Assembly (NCBI RefSeq): GCF_017562075.2
Contig: NC_054082.1
Coordinates: forward strand, 11,813,050-11,877,049
Source: Anopheles merus
Taxonomy: Eukaryota; Arthropoda; Insecta; Diptera; Culicidae
Length of the DNA: 64,000 nucleotides
Reading direction: 5' to 3'
Positions 1-15,000 of this stretch are shown piece after piece. The translations under genes were made by a program, and so were the position numbers. Within the stretch, counting starts at the first letter, position 1. Each line of letters starts with the position of its first letter. The notes under the pieces were generated by a model. That model saw only the letters and a list, made by a program, of their open reading frames with translations. It had not been told where the DNA came from and did not search any database.

Positions 1-3000
1 GGCACAATGTTCGCGCGTTTGCTATGGTTCAGCGCACTGGATAACTGTCCACTTCCTCACAGCGGAAGGCTACAACAGCGTAATAGGGTGGCCCTACTGG
101 CGTTACGTTCCAGAATATCGTTTGCTCTTGGAGGCCTCACAATTTGATTGGAGATACTCTGGTCGTTTGAACGCGATGCTCAAGTTTTTGCTGGTCATTC
201 TGTAGTGTGCCATCGGATGAATCGACATCGAAAGATGTATAATTTGCTTCACTTTTTATTGGCAATTGAATAGCCGATCGGGTTTTGTTCTTTAACGGGA
301 ATCGTGTAGGTAATCTGGAACATCAGACTCCTAATAGTGGTTCCTTTGGCGAATCTTAGTTATAAGCTCTATTCTTAAATCGCACGAGGTTAATGAACTT
401 CCAAACTCAACAAACATAAATCATCGAGACAACTCCTTTACCTTTAAAGCAAGGTGTTATTCTCTGGAAATCATAGCTTCGTTTTGAAATGTTTTTGTTT
501 GTTCCTGTATTTAATTCACCCAAACAGCGCAATAACCCCACTCACAATCTTCAAATGCAGAACAACATTTCACCCAAATGTTTCGATGCAGTGCATGTTG
601 AACAGATGCACCACCGTGTGTGGTTTACGGTTTGCATAAATTAACACCAATCCCACCACCGATGTTGGGGCTGTGGAAATCGAAAAACCAAACCGATCAA
701 CTTCCGTACCAAACCTCCGCGAACTCTTGCATCCTGTTTCTGAATCATGTGCATCGTCATTGTGCACCGAACCCTTTACCATGATTTCGATGTTGTTCTT
801 TGCGATATGTTCACACCCACATACACCACATTTACCAAAAATAAATGCACTCCGCAGGGTAAATGCAGGTTTATCGTTTGCAACTAGTTTGTTTCACTTT
901 TGCATTTTTGGCCTTTGAATTGTGTTCACCTTTCGTTTTACCATATTTATACTGCATCAGTCCTATGTTTGCCATTACTTTCATGATCAATTTCTTTTCT
1001 GTTTGATTTCGCCCTCAAGGTATATATTTTTCATCCAACTGCTCTCATGAATTAAAGATTGCACAGGCTGACAATATTGTGTCAGATATATTGATCACAC
1101 CAAATTCATGGACAAATTGCACCACGTTTCGTTGAAGGGAATAAACCATAGCTTAAGCAATAATCGATTTTTTCATCGTAATCGACCAACAATCATTTAT
1201 ATCTTTCCGTTGTTTATTACCTTCAAACCAGATGAAAAACGATGGAGTTGTAAGCGGTTGAATAATTTGATAAACTCTGCCTTCGGGAAGAACACAGAGA
1301 TTGGTTTTGAGTGGCTTTGGGTGAAAAATCATCTCTTCCAGTTACGTATAATCCACTGCATTGCATTGCGATGGGATGCTTGGTGGAATTATGAGAAATC
1401 AGTTTCGGTTAGCCAAAAACTTTCCCCTTGTGATGCTCGGGCCAGGCGAAATGTCCCTCGGGAATCAACTCAAACCAATCTATACTACATAAAAAACCGA
1501 CTGAAAGCGTGAAGAGTTGTTGCATTGCAGTTGAGTTGTTGAGCAGAAGCAAATTGGCAACGAATGGACAGAGCAGACGCCCAAATGCTCCCGAGAATAA
1601 CCTTTCTCGGACCTTTCTCTAATGGACAGGACGCAACGGTACGGTGGACCACCAAATCGACGCATAAAGCTCGATTCATAAATCATGTAATGATGTCAAA
1701 ATTTCATAAAAGTGTAATTAATCATGGCGGTCTGGCGGTGTTTACGCGGTATACCGTTTTTATTTTGGGATGCTAGTTGTTTTTTTGATTGCGATACATT
1801 TCGCGAATCTCGTTCAGCATTCCATTCAGGTTACCATTTTCGTCAAAACCTGTTTTTGGCTTGTTTTCTCTGCAACCGTTAAAGTTATCCCCCTTAAAAC
1901 ACGGGTTGATTTTTTAATATTTTTTTTTATTTTTTACATTGCCCAAATTGAGTTGTAGTTTGTCAGATTAGGTAAGATAATCTTTCTTTGTTAGAAAATA
2001 TAACCAAGCTGACAGATGGTATGCGTGATGATTGTTTGGATCTCTGTTTTTTTAACAATACATGTGAACAGAAAAATATATGAACAATATTATATTACTT
2101 ATAGTTTATAACACTTAGCAAATAGATATTCGCTTTTCACTCCTAACGCAAAACGCGAAAGATGATTGCTGGCTGTTGCAATATTTCGAAGGCTTCTCCA
2201 GACAGTACAGACGTTTAAGATCAAGAAGCTAAAGCAAATTCTGCCTTGAAGATGTGCTGTAATTTATTAGATCCAACCTCGATGACACTATCGACGACCG
2301 TCGGGACCATTCTGGGACGAAAAGGTAATAAACAAGGTACATATTATCCTCATTCCATTTCGCCGACAAACACCCGAGAATAGCTTGTTTATTAGGAGTC
2401 AGGCTTTTAACAAAGTTTAGCGCTAGTAAAGGATACCTGCGGATGCTAGCCAGCACGAAGAACAGGCAGGGGATAAAGAAAATTGAAATTTATTACCACT
2501 CCGAGACAACCAACTGGCGAAAAAGGATCAATTAGCGAGCGGCCGGAAGGTTTGGAGCTGCCGAAAACAAACTACCGCAACTGAGCGTACCGCTAATGCA
2601 AGAACAGGATGGGGTCATTTTCAGCTATTATATTGTATTCCGAATTGTCCATAACGAACCACACTGACAAGCATTGGCGATGATACGGATCCGCATTAAT
2701 TTAAAGACTGCTTGGTTGCTCGGTGGATCATACATGAACTTAGACTCCATGCTCGCCGTAAAAGTTGCATGGAGTGGTGCACATTCGTTACAGCCAACAG
2801 CAACAAACAGGAGCCTAATAAAAAGTTACGACTCCCCTGGTGGCCGTAGCAAAGCTTCAGGTTCTCGGCACAGGTTAACCATACGTAGCTCTCCAAGGCA
2901 CCTTACAACGATGACGATACATCATAAACAGGGCTGGCTTTGTAATGTCCACATTCTAACTGCCGGTGCCATCAGTCCAAGGTATGTGTCCACCGTCTCC

Positions 3001-6000
3001 TGGAATGATACCAACAACAGTCGTGTGTAATAAAAATACCATTCTTCCGGTAGAGGGCTCCAATGTCGCTCCATGGTTGCATTCTGATGAACAACTTGTC
3101 ACAACAAAAATACTTTAATGTTAGACTCAGAAATAACACAGTGAAGCCCTGCGGAAGCAACAAACAACCTTTTGGAAGTGTTTTGCTTCTATTCAAGCAT
3201 AGGTCTGTAAGGCCGATACATGCGTGGTGGATATGTTTCCATTATCCTACGAAACAAATTCATTCCCTTCAAATGGCGTCGTTAGATTGAACGGTTGTCC
3301 TGATTCAATAAACCTCTCACTTCTTGCAGACGTTTCTTTTCACATTCACCGTGAGTCATAAAAGCGTCTGAGTGCTTCCCGTCTAAACGAAACCAGCAGG
3401 ATCACAAGGATGAACGTTGATGATCCTTTCGTCTGCCGGATGAGTCATGTATTTAATGGTGAGGAAGTAATGGACGGCGCCATGGAGTTTGCTGTGGTAT
3501 TTCTATTCAAGACAGTTGTTAAACCAGAATGGTGACGAGTAAATGTGTCTAAAAAAGTATATAAGGGGAAAATTGTTACGACAGCATGTACTTAAGAATG
3601 TATTTGAGTTTCAAAAAGGTTGTAAAACGCGCATCGTGCCAAGCGAGGTTTAAAATGTAATTTTCGATTGTAATGCAACAGGAACGTTTCAACAAGATGC
3701 TTGTTGAACCCTTTTCTAGCCCATGATACTTAACCCGTATCTGCATACTGTAAATTCACAACGTCTAAAGGTGCAAATAATCCATAACCACTTCAAACCC
3801 ATTAACAGCCAGAGTACGTGGATTAAACATAGAATCATTGTACGGTTCAATTGTGTTCTTGAAAGAACGTAAACAATAGGTGGTAATGTCGCTGTTCTTC
3901 AATTTCAAGAAGTTCTTCAAACAATATGTTTTTTTTTTCGGAAAACGTTGTCGTCGGGTTTGAAAATGTTTAGTGTTTGCTAAAATCTTTTCGATGCACG
4001 ATCTTTTAAAAATGAAAAATATAGTGTTTTGCATTCAAACGCGTTACGTATTCAAAACATGAATAATTTATGTTGGTAACGTATTACATATATTTTTTTT
4101 TTGAGATATGGTTTCGTCTAATAAATAGTCTGTTCATATTTCTTTTTAAAATCAAAATCGTGCATGCAGAGAAAGGTCGGAAACAGCCCACTTTACATGA
4201 GGGTAATGAAATCAATCATTGTGCCACATTCAATCTGTGTCAAAACCACTCGGACATTACACTGCCCATCAAAAGTGCTTGATAATACACTGAAACACTC
4301 AACTGTTCTGATTGTCCTTCAACTTTGTTTCACACAAGAAGACAAAATCAATCGGTGCTCTCATTTTACTGTTGTACCTTCCGGACATGACTGTGATGAC
4401 AATTTGGATTTTTATTCCTCTTGTCAATATCATGGGCTCATAATGAATAATCGATGACAACGCAGGCGACAGATAAATTATCTCACAGTGGCTTTTCCAC
4501 ATCCGGATGTGAAAAAGAGATAGTAAGTGCACACCAAAATAAAAGTTTCACCAAAGGCTATCCTCAGCCAACAGGAGAACAAATGGGGCGAATACAAAGC
4601 GTGCACAGGAAAATGCGTGGAACTGACGTTAATTAAGTTAAATTATTGTGTTTTATTTTAATCTTTTGTCAATAAATATTCACACGATTGCAATCCGTGC
4701 AGAGCAGAATCAGGGAGTATGGAAATGGAAGCAATGTTTTCACATTTGGTTATTGCCATTTGGCTGTGGGCATCTTTCCTTCGTGATTTTTTATCGTGTG
4801 GAAAATTGGATTTCCATTTGGATTGCCAAGTGAAGTGCCAATTCATTCGAGAGGTGTTTGATAAATTTGTCAAATTAAATATAACAATCGCTGGTGATAT
4901 AAATTGAGTGAAAGTAATGGTTAGTGAACAATACAATGAATACCTGAAATTAAATATAGAGCCTCCTACCACGCAATGGTAAAATGATATAAATATTAAT
5001 GAAATGTTACGAGTTTCTATAAATTTGGTTTCGTGTTTAATGTGTCACATGGATTTAAAATCCATTAGGGTCAGACCATTTCAATTTGTTCGTTAGGTAA
5101 ACAAATCCGGAACAAAACATAATACAAAATCAAGTGAGTAATGGCTAATGTTCGGCTCCAATACCTGTTTGTTCTGTCCCCATGGAAGCACGGTTTTATC
5201 ACATTTGCCCTCAATGCTCACGTGCTTATTGAGTTTTTTTTTCTCTATTTCCCCATGTGAAAAACCTCAAACAAATCCTACGTTATTTCTTACCATTCTT
5301 TTCAATTCACAACTCACAAGAAAAGAGAAAAGTTCAGAAAAAAACTTCGAACGGAGAAAAGAGAGAAACATTCTTTCTGTACCTCTGCCACGTGTGGCGC
5401 TAGGAAGAGAAGCAAAACGAAGGGGACGGTTTTACATGCACGAAGACAAAACCACAATGAAGGCAAAACCACGGCCACCGCACATATGCAAACACTTTAC
5501 GCTAGTGGCTATGGTCTTATGGAGCACAGTGGATAGAGGAAACTAAGAAAAACTCGCTTCATTGGCACGTTCTTCACGTCACGCGGTCTAAGTCCCATAA
5601 CAATATTTCACGTTCCGATCCCGACGGGCTCCAGTTTAAATGATGCCTCAAACTCCAACGGATCCGGAACGGAGACGGGAAAAGTGATGGTGATTGAAAT
5701 TGAACATAGTTGGACTTTGGTAAAAAGCGAACTATGCTTGCAAAGTGCATAAGAAAGAATGGAACAATCTTTGAAAATAGGGGGGAAGATTATGTGCTTT
5801 GTTACGGCAGGAAAAAAGAAAACTATGATTATATTTAATAAAATTTTATCAATAGATATGACACATAAATTTCGATCTGTACATACCTTATTGTTTAACA
5901 TAGCTCATATTTAGTATTTTTTAGACATAAAAATATTCTCTTTTTTTTTTAAATACGCTTTCTTTAAACATTATTGTAAATATGTATTCGCTTTCGAAGC

Positions 6001-9000
6001 ATTTTAAACATCTTTAAATCTCTTTTTTACGGAATTTTGAATCGAAATGGCGTCCGATCAGTGGCAAAAAAAAAGGAAAGAAGAATAAATTTATACATAG
6101 CGAGATTCAGCAAACTGTTCCTGGAATGTCTGGATCTTATGATAAACGATTTGTGGGTCTTACTTTGATCGGTTCAAGTCCAATGCGTAAGAATGAAAGG
6201 AATTTTGGGTACTTTTATGGTTAAATCTTCAAAGACTGAGCTCAGTATGCAAACCGCATTGTTCGTGCTATCCTTCATTGGAACCATCTGTAGCATTCAT
6301 CAAGTTGAAAAAGCTTTCATATCTTTTCAATTAGGAGCGTTTACAGCCATGAAAACCTGTTTCAATTCAAAACATCCCTCAATATTTATGGACATATTTC
6401 TATGGAAAATTCAATATGACTGAAAATTGTCAAACAACTAAGTGTCCCTAAACTAAATGATATATAACGAAAACACTCTCAGGTGTTTGGCTTTTGCAAG
6501 GGCAAGGCTTTTCATCCTCAGCCTACATGTAAACAATGTTGGCCTCTGCTACGGAATGGAATAAAAGCAGAAATTTATCACAAAATTGACGTGAGAATGG
6601 ATGAATAACTCGAACTTCTAATCTGATTCAAGACCACGTGGATAGTGCGCCAAAGTAAGTAGTTCTGTGTTTACGTAGCAATTACGGTTCGGTAAAACAT
6701 AAACATCGCACCACATCACCTATGAGTCAGTATGATCGCTATGTTTAGAGAAAAATATTCATCAGCATGTACGGAGAAGATAGATTTCATTTGGAGACCA
6801 TGCGGTACTATACCAGAACGTACAACACACTATTCAGGCGCAGTAGGAGTTACTTGCAAGCGAATCTTAATCGATTGAGCACATGAATGAATGTATGAAT
6901 AGATTCGACAACACAACCTCCGAATACACTCTATTTATAGAGAAGCTGAAATCAAGCCCTTGAATCTTTTTTTAATATTGATTTGATTCCTCTCGTTCAA
7001 TTTCTAGTTCAAATTCGTAGAACGTAAATGATCCCATTGATCGGGTGTAATCTACTATAGCTTTTACTGTTACACATAAATAACACCTCTGAGATGCTTT
7101 GTCGCCCAACGCCCACAGAACATTATGAGACGTAATAGAAGTTTACTTGCCTTTGGCAACGGTAGGACAATATTTATTTTTATTTAACAAATATATTATC
7201 GATGGGAAATGAACTGGAAAAAAGAAAAACTTTTCCCTTTCCTGGAACTAGTGTCAGTTGCATTAAGAAGAATGCACACGGAAAATAAATAAATTCGAAA
7301 CTGAACAAAAAAAAACCTAAATTTGAAGGCGACATCCGCCAGTAGTGCCTCATCCTTCAGTTTGCTCACAAACGAAATCGAATTTGCCCCACGGGATGCC
7401 CATCCGGAAGTAGAGAGAAAATATTGACAATAACGACCAAAACAGCATTGCAGAGAAAGAACTTTGTTATTCGTTGGAGTGTGTGCAGCAGTGAGATTGC
7501 ACAACCGTTGGATCTGTTTTTTTTTACTTTTTTTTTGTGTTTGGAAACGCAAACCCGGAATGTCGACAGGGATTGTTTTCTTAAAAATTCGTCCCAATAC
7601 CGCCCCCGAAGCGATGATCCAATTTTGATTGTAGAAAAGAGATCGAAATGAAGCGAACGAAACAACAAAAAATATCTGCCTCTAATGTTTTTTTTTTTCG
7701 AAAAGTATGCAGCCCGCCCTTAGCGAGGGCCGTTGTAGAAGAATTCAAGCAAGAGGGACACCGTTTTCCAGGCGTCCTTCAAGAGAACCCCCTGTCGAGC
7801 GGTGGGATAGTTTTACGAGATCGAGTGAATTTTTCAAGCACATAAATTATAAATATTTTTATTTTATAAAGTCATCCTCAAGCTAGGCACTAGGAACAAT
7901 GATCATCCCTTTCGATTTGATTCCCAGTGTGGTTGGGTTTTTGGGGCTTCGGGTTCTTAGCATGAGCACCGCTCTAAATTATTCATCAACTTTCGTGGAG
8001 GATGAGCAATGCTCTTCTTTCGCCACGGTCTCGAGACGATCGCCTGCCCATCCTCTTATGTGACTGGTTTTTATATTCTTCTCGCACAGCTCCTTCTTTA
8101 TGTCTTTTCGATTCTGACCAGTACTGCCACGAAAAAGTAAGACGGTGTTGCACACTCCAACTCCAATCCCTCATCCATGAAGGTGGCATTGCTGGAAGGC
8201 GCCACAAAAAAGCGACGCTATCGAAGCGAGAAGTCCTTAACGTCTTTATCATAAATCGGCCATGGCAGATGCATTCACTCGGTTTCGTCGTCGCCATAGT
8301 CGTCTGTTATCCCTTTCGTTGTTCACGTTGCTTGTTTCACACAAAAATCGTTGGAAAAGGGCCAAAAAAGCGTTTGTGCATACCGTTCGGTGGCATATAT
8401 CCATGCTCGTTGCTGGAACATCTTCGAAAACAAATGCTTGGCCTTCTTCTGTCTTTGATTTGTAAGATATTCGCCCGAGAACTGGGAGATTTATTGAAAT
8501 ATCAAATTATGAGAAATGAACCTGAAATCTCGTCCCCAGCAGAGGACCGGAATCCCGGTCGTCAAGTGCATGTTTTGCGTTGTTCAAAGAGGAATCAAAG
8601 GAATAAAGAAAAATTACATACTCCTCCCATTGGGGATCATGATATGTCCAGGAAAACTAATGAGTAATTTATACGAAGCATTATTTGTTTTGCTTTACAT
8701 CCATGCCATTCCTTCTCGCTACCGATGGTATAAGAATGTCTGAAACAGAAGCAGACAAATGGGCAACATGTTACGAATATTGCTTGCCATCATCCTCAGA
8801 CATGTAACCCGAGACACGACATGATGGGTGAGCTGAAAGATGCACAAATTGAAGATTTATCGCTGATAGCACCATTTATTAACTGCTCAAGGCGAGAAAC
8901 GCTTTTATTTTTCGCAAAAAGCAGAGCATCATTGTACCACACTTGTTTGTTTTGTTACGGGTGAACTGCTGGTAATCGGATATTTCTGAAAAAAGTGGCC

Positions 9001-12000
9001 AAAAATGCATGATGAATGAACAAATTTTAATACAATCTTTGCTTACATTTGCGGCAAAATCTAGAAGAAACCCATGCAAACCACTTGCATGAAATCATCT
9101 TCGCTGTAAATCAGAATTCAATCAGAAGATCTCATCGCTTTCATCAATCTGTCCAAAAGATGCTAATTTTCGCACAAATTAAAATGTTTCTCGCTCGTCT
9201 ATTTATTCCCGTTAGTGCTTGTGAAGGAGGTTTTCATTCATTTATTACAAATCTTCACCGTTTTGGAAGCCATGCTTTCAACCTACGTCGTTTGTTTTTA
9301 CGGATGTCAAACACTCGTTTCCCAGTTGTTTGCTTCTTCCTCTGCCTGTGCGCTGTTATATAAATTAATGATCCCCCCGTCTGCGTAAGTTAATTTATTG
9401 TAAAGAATGGTTCCAATTATGAAGCACCGGCAGAGTTCTTTCCTTCCCAGCAGCATACACGAACCCTTCAACTTCCTCCCACAGTGCGTTGCTGTTATTT
9501 TGCATAATCAAATCATCTTGTCAGGAACCATTAATTTGACGTATTGTTTCGACCCCGATCCTCGGTTCGTTTTTTTTACGAGCCAACTCGACCGATGTGT
9601 GTGTGGAGGTGGTGTGCACATTTGGTTTGGTCAGCTTGAAACGCTTTATACAATTTATGATACTACGCGAAGACGGCACCGTTGTATAAACAAAGGTATT
9701 CATAATTCTTACAATCACGCTTCACTTCTCGGACCATATGGGGTGGAAAAGCATCTCCACAAACGCCAACGCTTGTCCATGAAGCAAGCACGCACGCACT
9801 GGCCTATTGGACGTTGCTCGAGATTTACGGCCGTCGCAACAATTAACGTCGGTTGATGATATTTAGACCGAGCTTCGGCGAAATCCGTCGACAACTTCGA
9901 TAGCTCTATATGCCATGTGTCAATATAAACCACCTTGATTCCTTTTTTATGTGTCTGGATGCCACACTCTCAGAGAAACGATGCATTCTGACCGCGTCGA
10001 TTGATATTCGATGCATCATCTGAGAGTGTGTCGATGAGGCGACTTGGGCGACGTTGACCCAGGTCCCATTAATCACCGGGTTAGTTCAAACCACACGTTA
10101 ACCCAAACGGATACATTGCCGACTGTGGCAAAAGCGGCTCACATGTCGTACTGGTCAAATTAAATTCGCTTCTGAACCAAATTTATGACCAAAAGGTTTC
10201 ACCAATATCCCCAGTCAACAACCTCTCCCAGGAAAGCACAATCAACGATTTCGTGTTTGGACTCCTAAAATTCCAATGTTCTTGTACACCGACGTTGAAC
10301 CCAAGATTGATTTACAATTTTCGATGTTATAACCCATCCACAAAACCAAAGCACTAAAACAGGTATTGGTTTGTGCCTGAGCAAAAATTTGATCTGCTTA
10401 AATGGTTTTCTGGCCATAAGAAGATCTCGAACACATCCCCATAGCATACACAGGACATTGGATGAGATGAATAAAAATGGTAAATCTCTGTTTGCAGTGG
10501 AGTTGAGTAGAAATAGATGCGTCTTGTGTGGTTCGTGTTGTGATTGTCTTCCGATCGAAAGCCTTAATCGGTTTATAAATGCGCCCTTGCAAACACCTTC
10601 CTTCTTCCCCAAGCCAAGATCCGTCGATCTGAACAGACATGGCTCGATAAATCTGTATTCCTAGAAAAGGGAAAGCCGAAGACGGAGAAATAATCTGTTG
10701 CCGTGTTGCCTTGACGGTCGATGCAGTGAAATGTGAAAGATTTATGGTAGGACTGTCTAAGGTCAATGGGATTTGAGAAGTAGAGATGATGTCATGAGTC
10801 ATACAAGGAATAGTTCTTTTTGTAAATGTGCCTTGTTTAATTTTCACTTTGTTAAAGTTGTTCTTAAATACAGTACATATTTGTCTTTGAAGGTGTTGAA
10901 TAAAAGAAAAGCTTCTTCTTTTACAAGCAATCTTGCCTTACCTTGGTACGACACCCTAGATAACGCGCTGAGTCCGATGGCTAAAATGTTCGTAAAGCAT
11001 CTTAATTATCACGAAGCACCTTCAGATCTACTTGATTTCGATCCTTTGAACCCCTTCGGATGGTTTTATCTGGTCCCTTTTCACACTCTTATCCACCTGG
11101 TAATAATTAATCAGTCAATTAACCGTGTCCTTTTTCCTCTTTTTTTACTTTCAGGTAAGCATAAACGTTAACTCTTATTTCATCTCTATGTGAGCAGCGT
11201 AAAGGCGCTAGTAAAACTGGATCATTTTGTAACCGCTAAAGTGGAATCGTTTGCCTCTAACTTCTGCAATGGGTTTATTGCGGTAAGCGAGTGGCACGTA
11301 AAGAGAAAAACAGACGGTAGTAGAATGGTCAACAAAGGTAGAACCCAAAAAACTCACCAGCCAAAATGCACCACGATGCTGGTACGATTCGACAAATTGT
11401 GCTACCCGGTCACGGTAGCGCAACGTGCCTCACCATTGCAGCACGCAAAAGCTGGAAGATTTTATCTGGGAGCATAAATCAGATTAAGTATTTAACCTCT
11501 TTGCTTAAAGTTGAAAATCAATTTGGCTTGAAATTTACTCGTTCAGTCGCTTTTTACGACCGTATGCCAAGCCCACTCACACACCTTACTCTATGCGGGT
11601 GTTTGCCGTTGGCGTCAGCTGAAGAAGAGAGCTTGCACGAACGAGCTATCAGGATGCTACCGCGATGGTCGATACGTTTGAGTGCGTCCTTTTAACCCGC
11701 CGGCAAGGCACCAGGAAAAGAGGAGATGTAATAAAATGTGTGTTTTTGTGAGTGCTTATCAAAAGTTCGTTGTTTTGGTCCCGGGAAAGGCGGTGCCGGT
11801 AAGGGTCGATTAGCTACGGCGTGTTAATGTACCCAAGATCCAATATTTAGACATTCAGTGAGTTTGCCACGTTTGAAGTGTTAGTTCTTGGACCCGTGCG
11901 CAAATAATTTATATCATTACCACATTTTCATAACCGCTCGGTCAGTCCGGCACAAGCAGCAACGCGTTGGATCAAGATTATCTTTACAGCTGTTTATCTG

Positions 12001-15000
12001 CTGTGCCGGATTTAACAGCTTCCCACTTCACCCTCATTCTAAGTTCCTCTTAAATTTGCAGAACGGTCGAAGCTAAATTTACGGCCAAACGCTCCATTAG
12101 CCATTATGATAATTCCAGAAAGACGGCAGTCGCTTGCGTTGGTTTCAAGACTGTCGTAAACATTTTGAAATGTAGTCTTAAAGCCCCACGATTACTCAAT
12201 CGGACCACATAAACTGTTTACTGTCACAATAAGCATTTGCACAGATCAAGAATCTGGACGCTTAAGATGGTTTCTTGGGTCAAAAAGAGATCACATTACC
12301 CGAGTGTTTTTTGGGTTATGTTGAATCGATTAAATAAACTCCGTAGACGACTTAATAGGCTCCCTAAAGGTGTAGGTTTTTCGATCAATCATCAAACAAC
12401 ACAGCGCTTTCTAATCTTCATTTCACAATCTGACGTGCACAATCAAAAACTCACGAGTCTATCAACGATCTGGTCGATGATAAATCAGATACCGCGAGTC
12501 GGATTGGATCAGCTGTAGTCTTGCCGTAATATGGTCTAGTCAGTTGTCGAACGAACAATGCACTCAACGCAGGTTGCTTTCTGTCAGCTTGAGGCACCAT
12601 CGTGTCTAAATTTGTCAAATCTGTCAGTTTTGTTAAGCTTCCGTAAATCCGTTGATCAGGTTTTTCCAGTTTCTTTTGAATGCTTATTGTGCTCTTTCAA
12701 GCCCCAAATTCCATGCGTGGATGCTTCTCGCTAACAAGAAGCTAAAATTGGGGTTTAAAGAGATGTCTTTTTCAGCCTAACCGCTGGGACCCTGACTAAC
12801 ACAACCCTAGCTATGTTGCATTGCCGAACGTGTTTGTGGTCCGTTTTAACACATCTGTCGACATAACTCTGATAGCGCAGTGAATGTAGAACGAAATAAT
12901 TACAAATCTTTAGGCCTGTGACAGGCTGTACAGGTCCAACCATACCACCACGTCTGTGATGTGTCGTATTGCTTTACTAAAGGACCCCTTTCCCACCTTT
13001 TTCTCTTGAACATACGTCATAAAAAAATACATGGTACCGTCAAAGCAGTACCGATTTCAGTGTTGAAAGACAGATGCAACGTGAACCTAAGATTATATGC
13101 ATTCGTCATGTGTCTGGTGTTGGGAGAAATAAACTGCTTCACTCGTCGTAAGTTCTATTTTTGTAGCCAAGCACAACTCTATTCGTTTGGCCGTGTAACG
13201 CTCGCCCAGTGAGATTGGTAGGAGTATAACAGCGGAGACCTTTTAAGCAAACAATGATGCTCCAGTCTTTTTTTTAACTCACCATTGATGTCGTGCGTCT
13301 TAACAAGATTGAAATCATCTTAATTAACCAGGCAAATAGGAGTAATTATCGCGTTTATTTCACATCGCGTCGACGCAAAGTCTGCTTGTGATTGCTGTCT
13401 TGTCAAGAGGCTCTCAGGCAAGTGTTAAGGATCGAAATCAGCTTGTAGTTGACGACATAATTATTTTTTATCTTTACTATGTCGTTTGAGTTCTACTTAA
13501 ACAAATGTTGAAGTAAAAACTTTTCAATGAGAAGCCAGATTTTGGCCCGTTTTTGGCTTTAATTGAAACTTAAGATTCTTTTCAAGCATTTAATAAATTG
13601 CAAAAAATCTTTGACATTCCAATCAAATACAAATCTCGTCTTATCGAAACAATGCATATCGTATAAAAACTGTTAATCAAGAATTCATCGACTGACATAA
13701 CTTCGTCATCACGTACAAGTCATCCCATTGCGACCATCATCAATCCAGCGTAGGTTTGTGGTTTAATTAAACGCTCCAAATATTCTCCATCGTCGGCTAA
13801 ATTACCAAATTGGTCACATAGCAATGATGCTGAGGAAGGAATTCCGTACCACGCGGATACCAACTTCGTATCCATAACATCGGTTTCCTGCTTTTTTGAC
13901 CTATGCTCTGCATTATCGCCCTTCCGCTACCATCAACCAGCTCCGGTTAACATGATTGCTGGCACCGCAAATTGGCAGTTCCCTGGCGGAATCCACACCT
14001 ACCATTTGGATGTGCACATGTCTTATGATATCTGTAAACATACATAATTACATGCTCATCTACACCCAGCATCATCGTGTTTCGGTGTGATTTTGCTAGA
14101 AACCAAACCCATGGAGATACTGTATAAATTGCGGCTGCTCCAGTATTCCCAAGCACATATGAACGTCGTTAGTAGCAGCTTTCGGATTGGCTTTCATTCA
14201 CACTCGCTTCCACTTCAGAGCAGAAATGAATGTGCTGTTTGACTCCCATCTGCACTGTGTTCTGCTGGATACTTGCAGGAAATAGAGCAGAGGAATGCTA
14301 GTTCCTGAAGCACAAATCTTTCTTGTCGTGCTTGGGGTGGTCCGTAGACCATGTTGGTGGAATGTTCTTAGGAAGGTAGCCTATTCTGAAGGTTTTCGTT
14401 AAGATGTTTTCGTTGCAGAGAGAAAGAGCGAAGAATGATTTCAAGAGTCTTTTGAGAAACTGACCAGTTGTCCAGGTTGATAAATCTAGACGATTTATTT
14501 TCGTTTAATGTTTTCCAAACAGAGTTTTACGGGTTGGACCATTGTTGAATTTGTGCTCATAGTCTCATTAATAACTGTAGGCTAATCGGCTGATGTAATT
14601 TATATTGCAAGAACATCTTCTGAGCTGTATAACTGCGAATGCTGATTACATTTTTGTTATTCGTTATGTTTGTTATGAACTTCAAAATAAAGTTTATGTT
14701 GATCTCTGCCAGACCCTAATCAAATCCCTACCAATAAGACAATATACCTTTTCCTATCATCAAACTCTCTTTTCCCTGACGTCCAATCCTTTTCTTTTGT
14801 CAGATAAATTAGTTGCAAATATTCAAAAGGACACTTGGGGCAGTATCCCATGAGTTCCGTGAACTGATTGGTGCTGTAAACGCCGACAAGCGTAGAGGAA
14901 ACTTTGATGATTATAAATTCTAATCAGGATGTTGTTAGCATGCTTGCACGTTGACGGGATCGATAGCTCGGAAAATGTCATTCGCACAGTATCAACGATG

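Noticed and set aside
8002..8667. 221-codon plus-strand open frame
   Set aside because: No domain, no splice context, odd composition and an overlapping antisense frame; best explained as chance.
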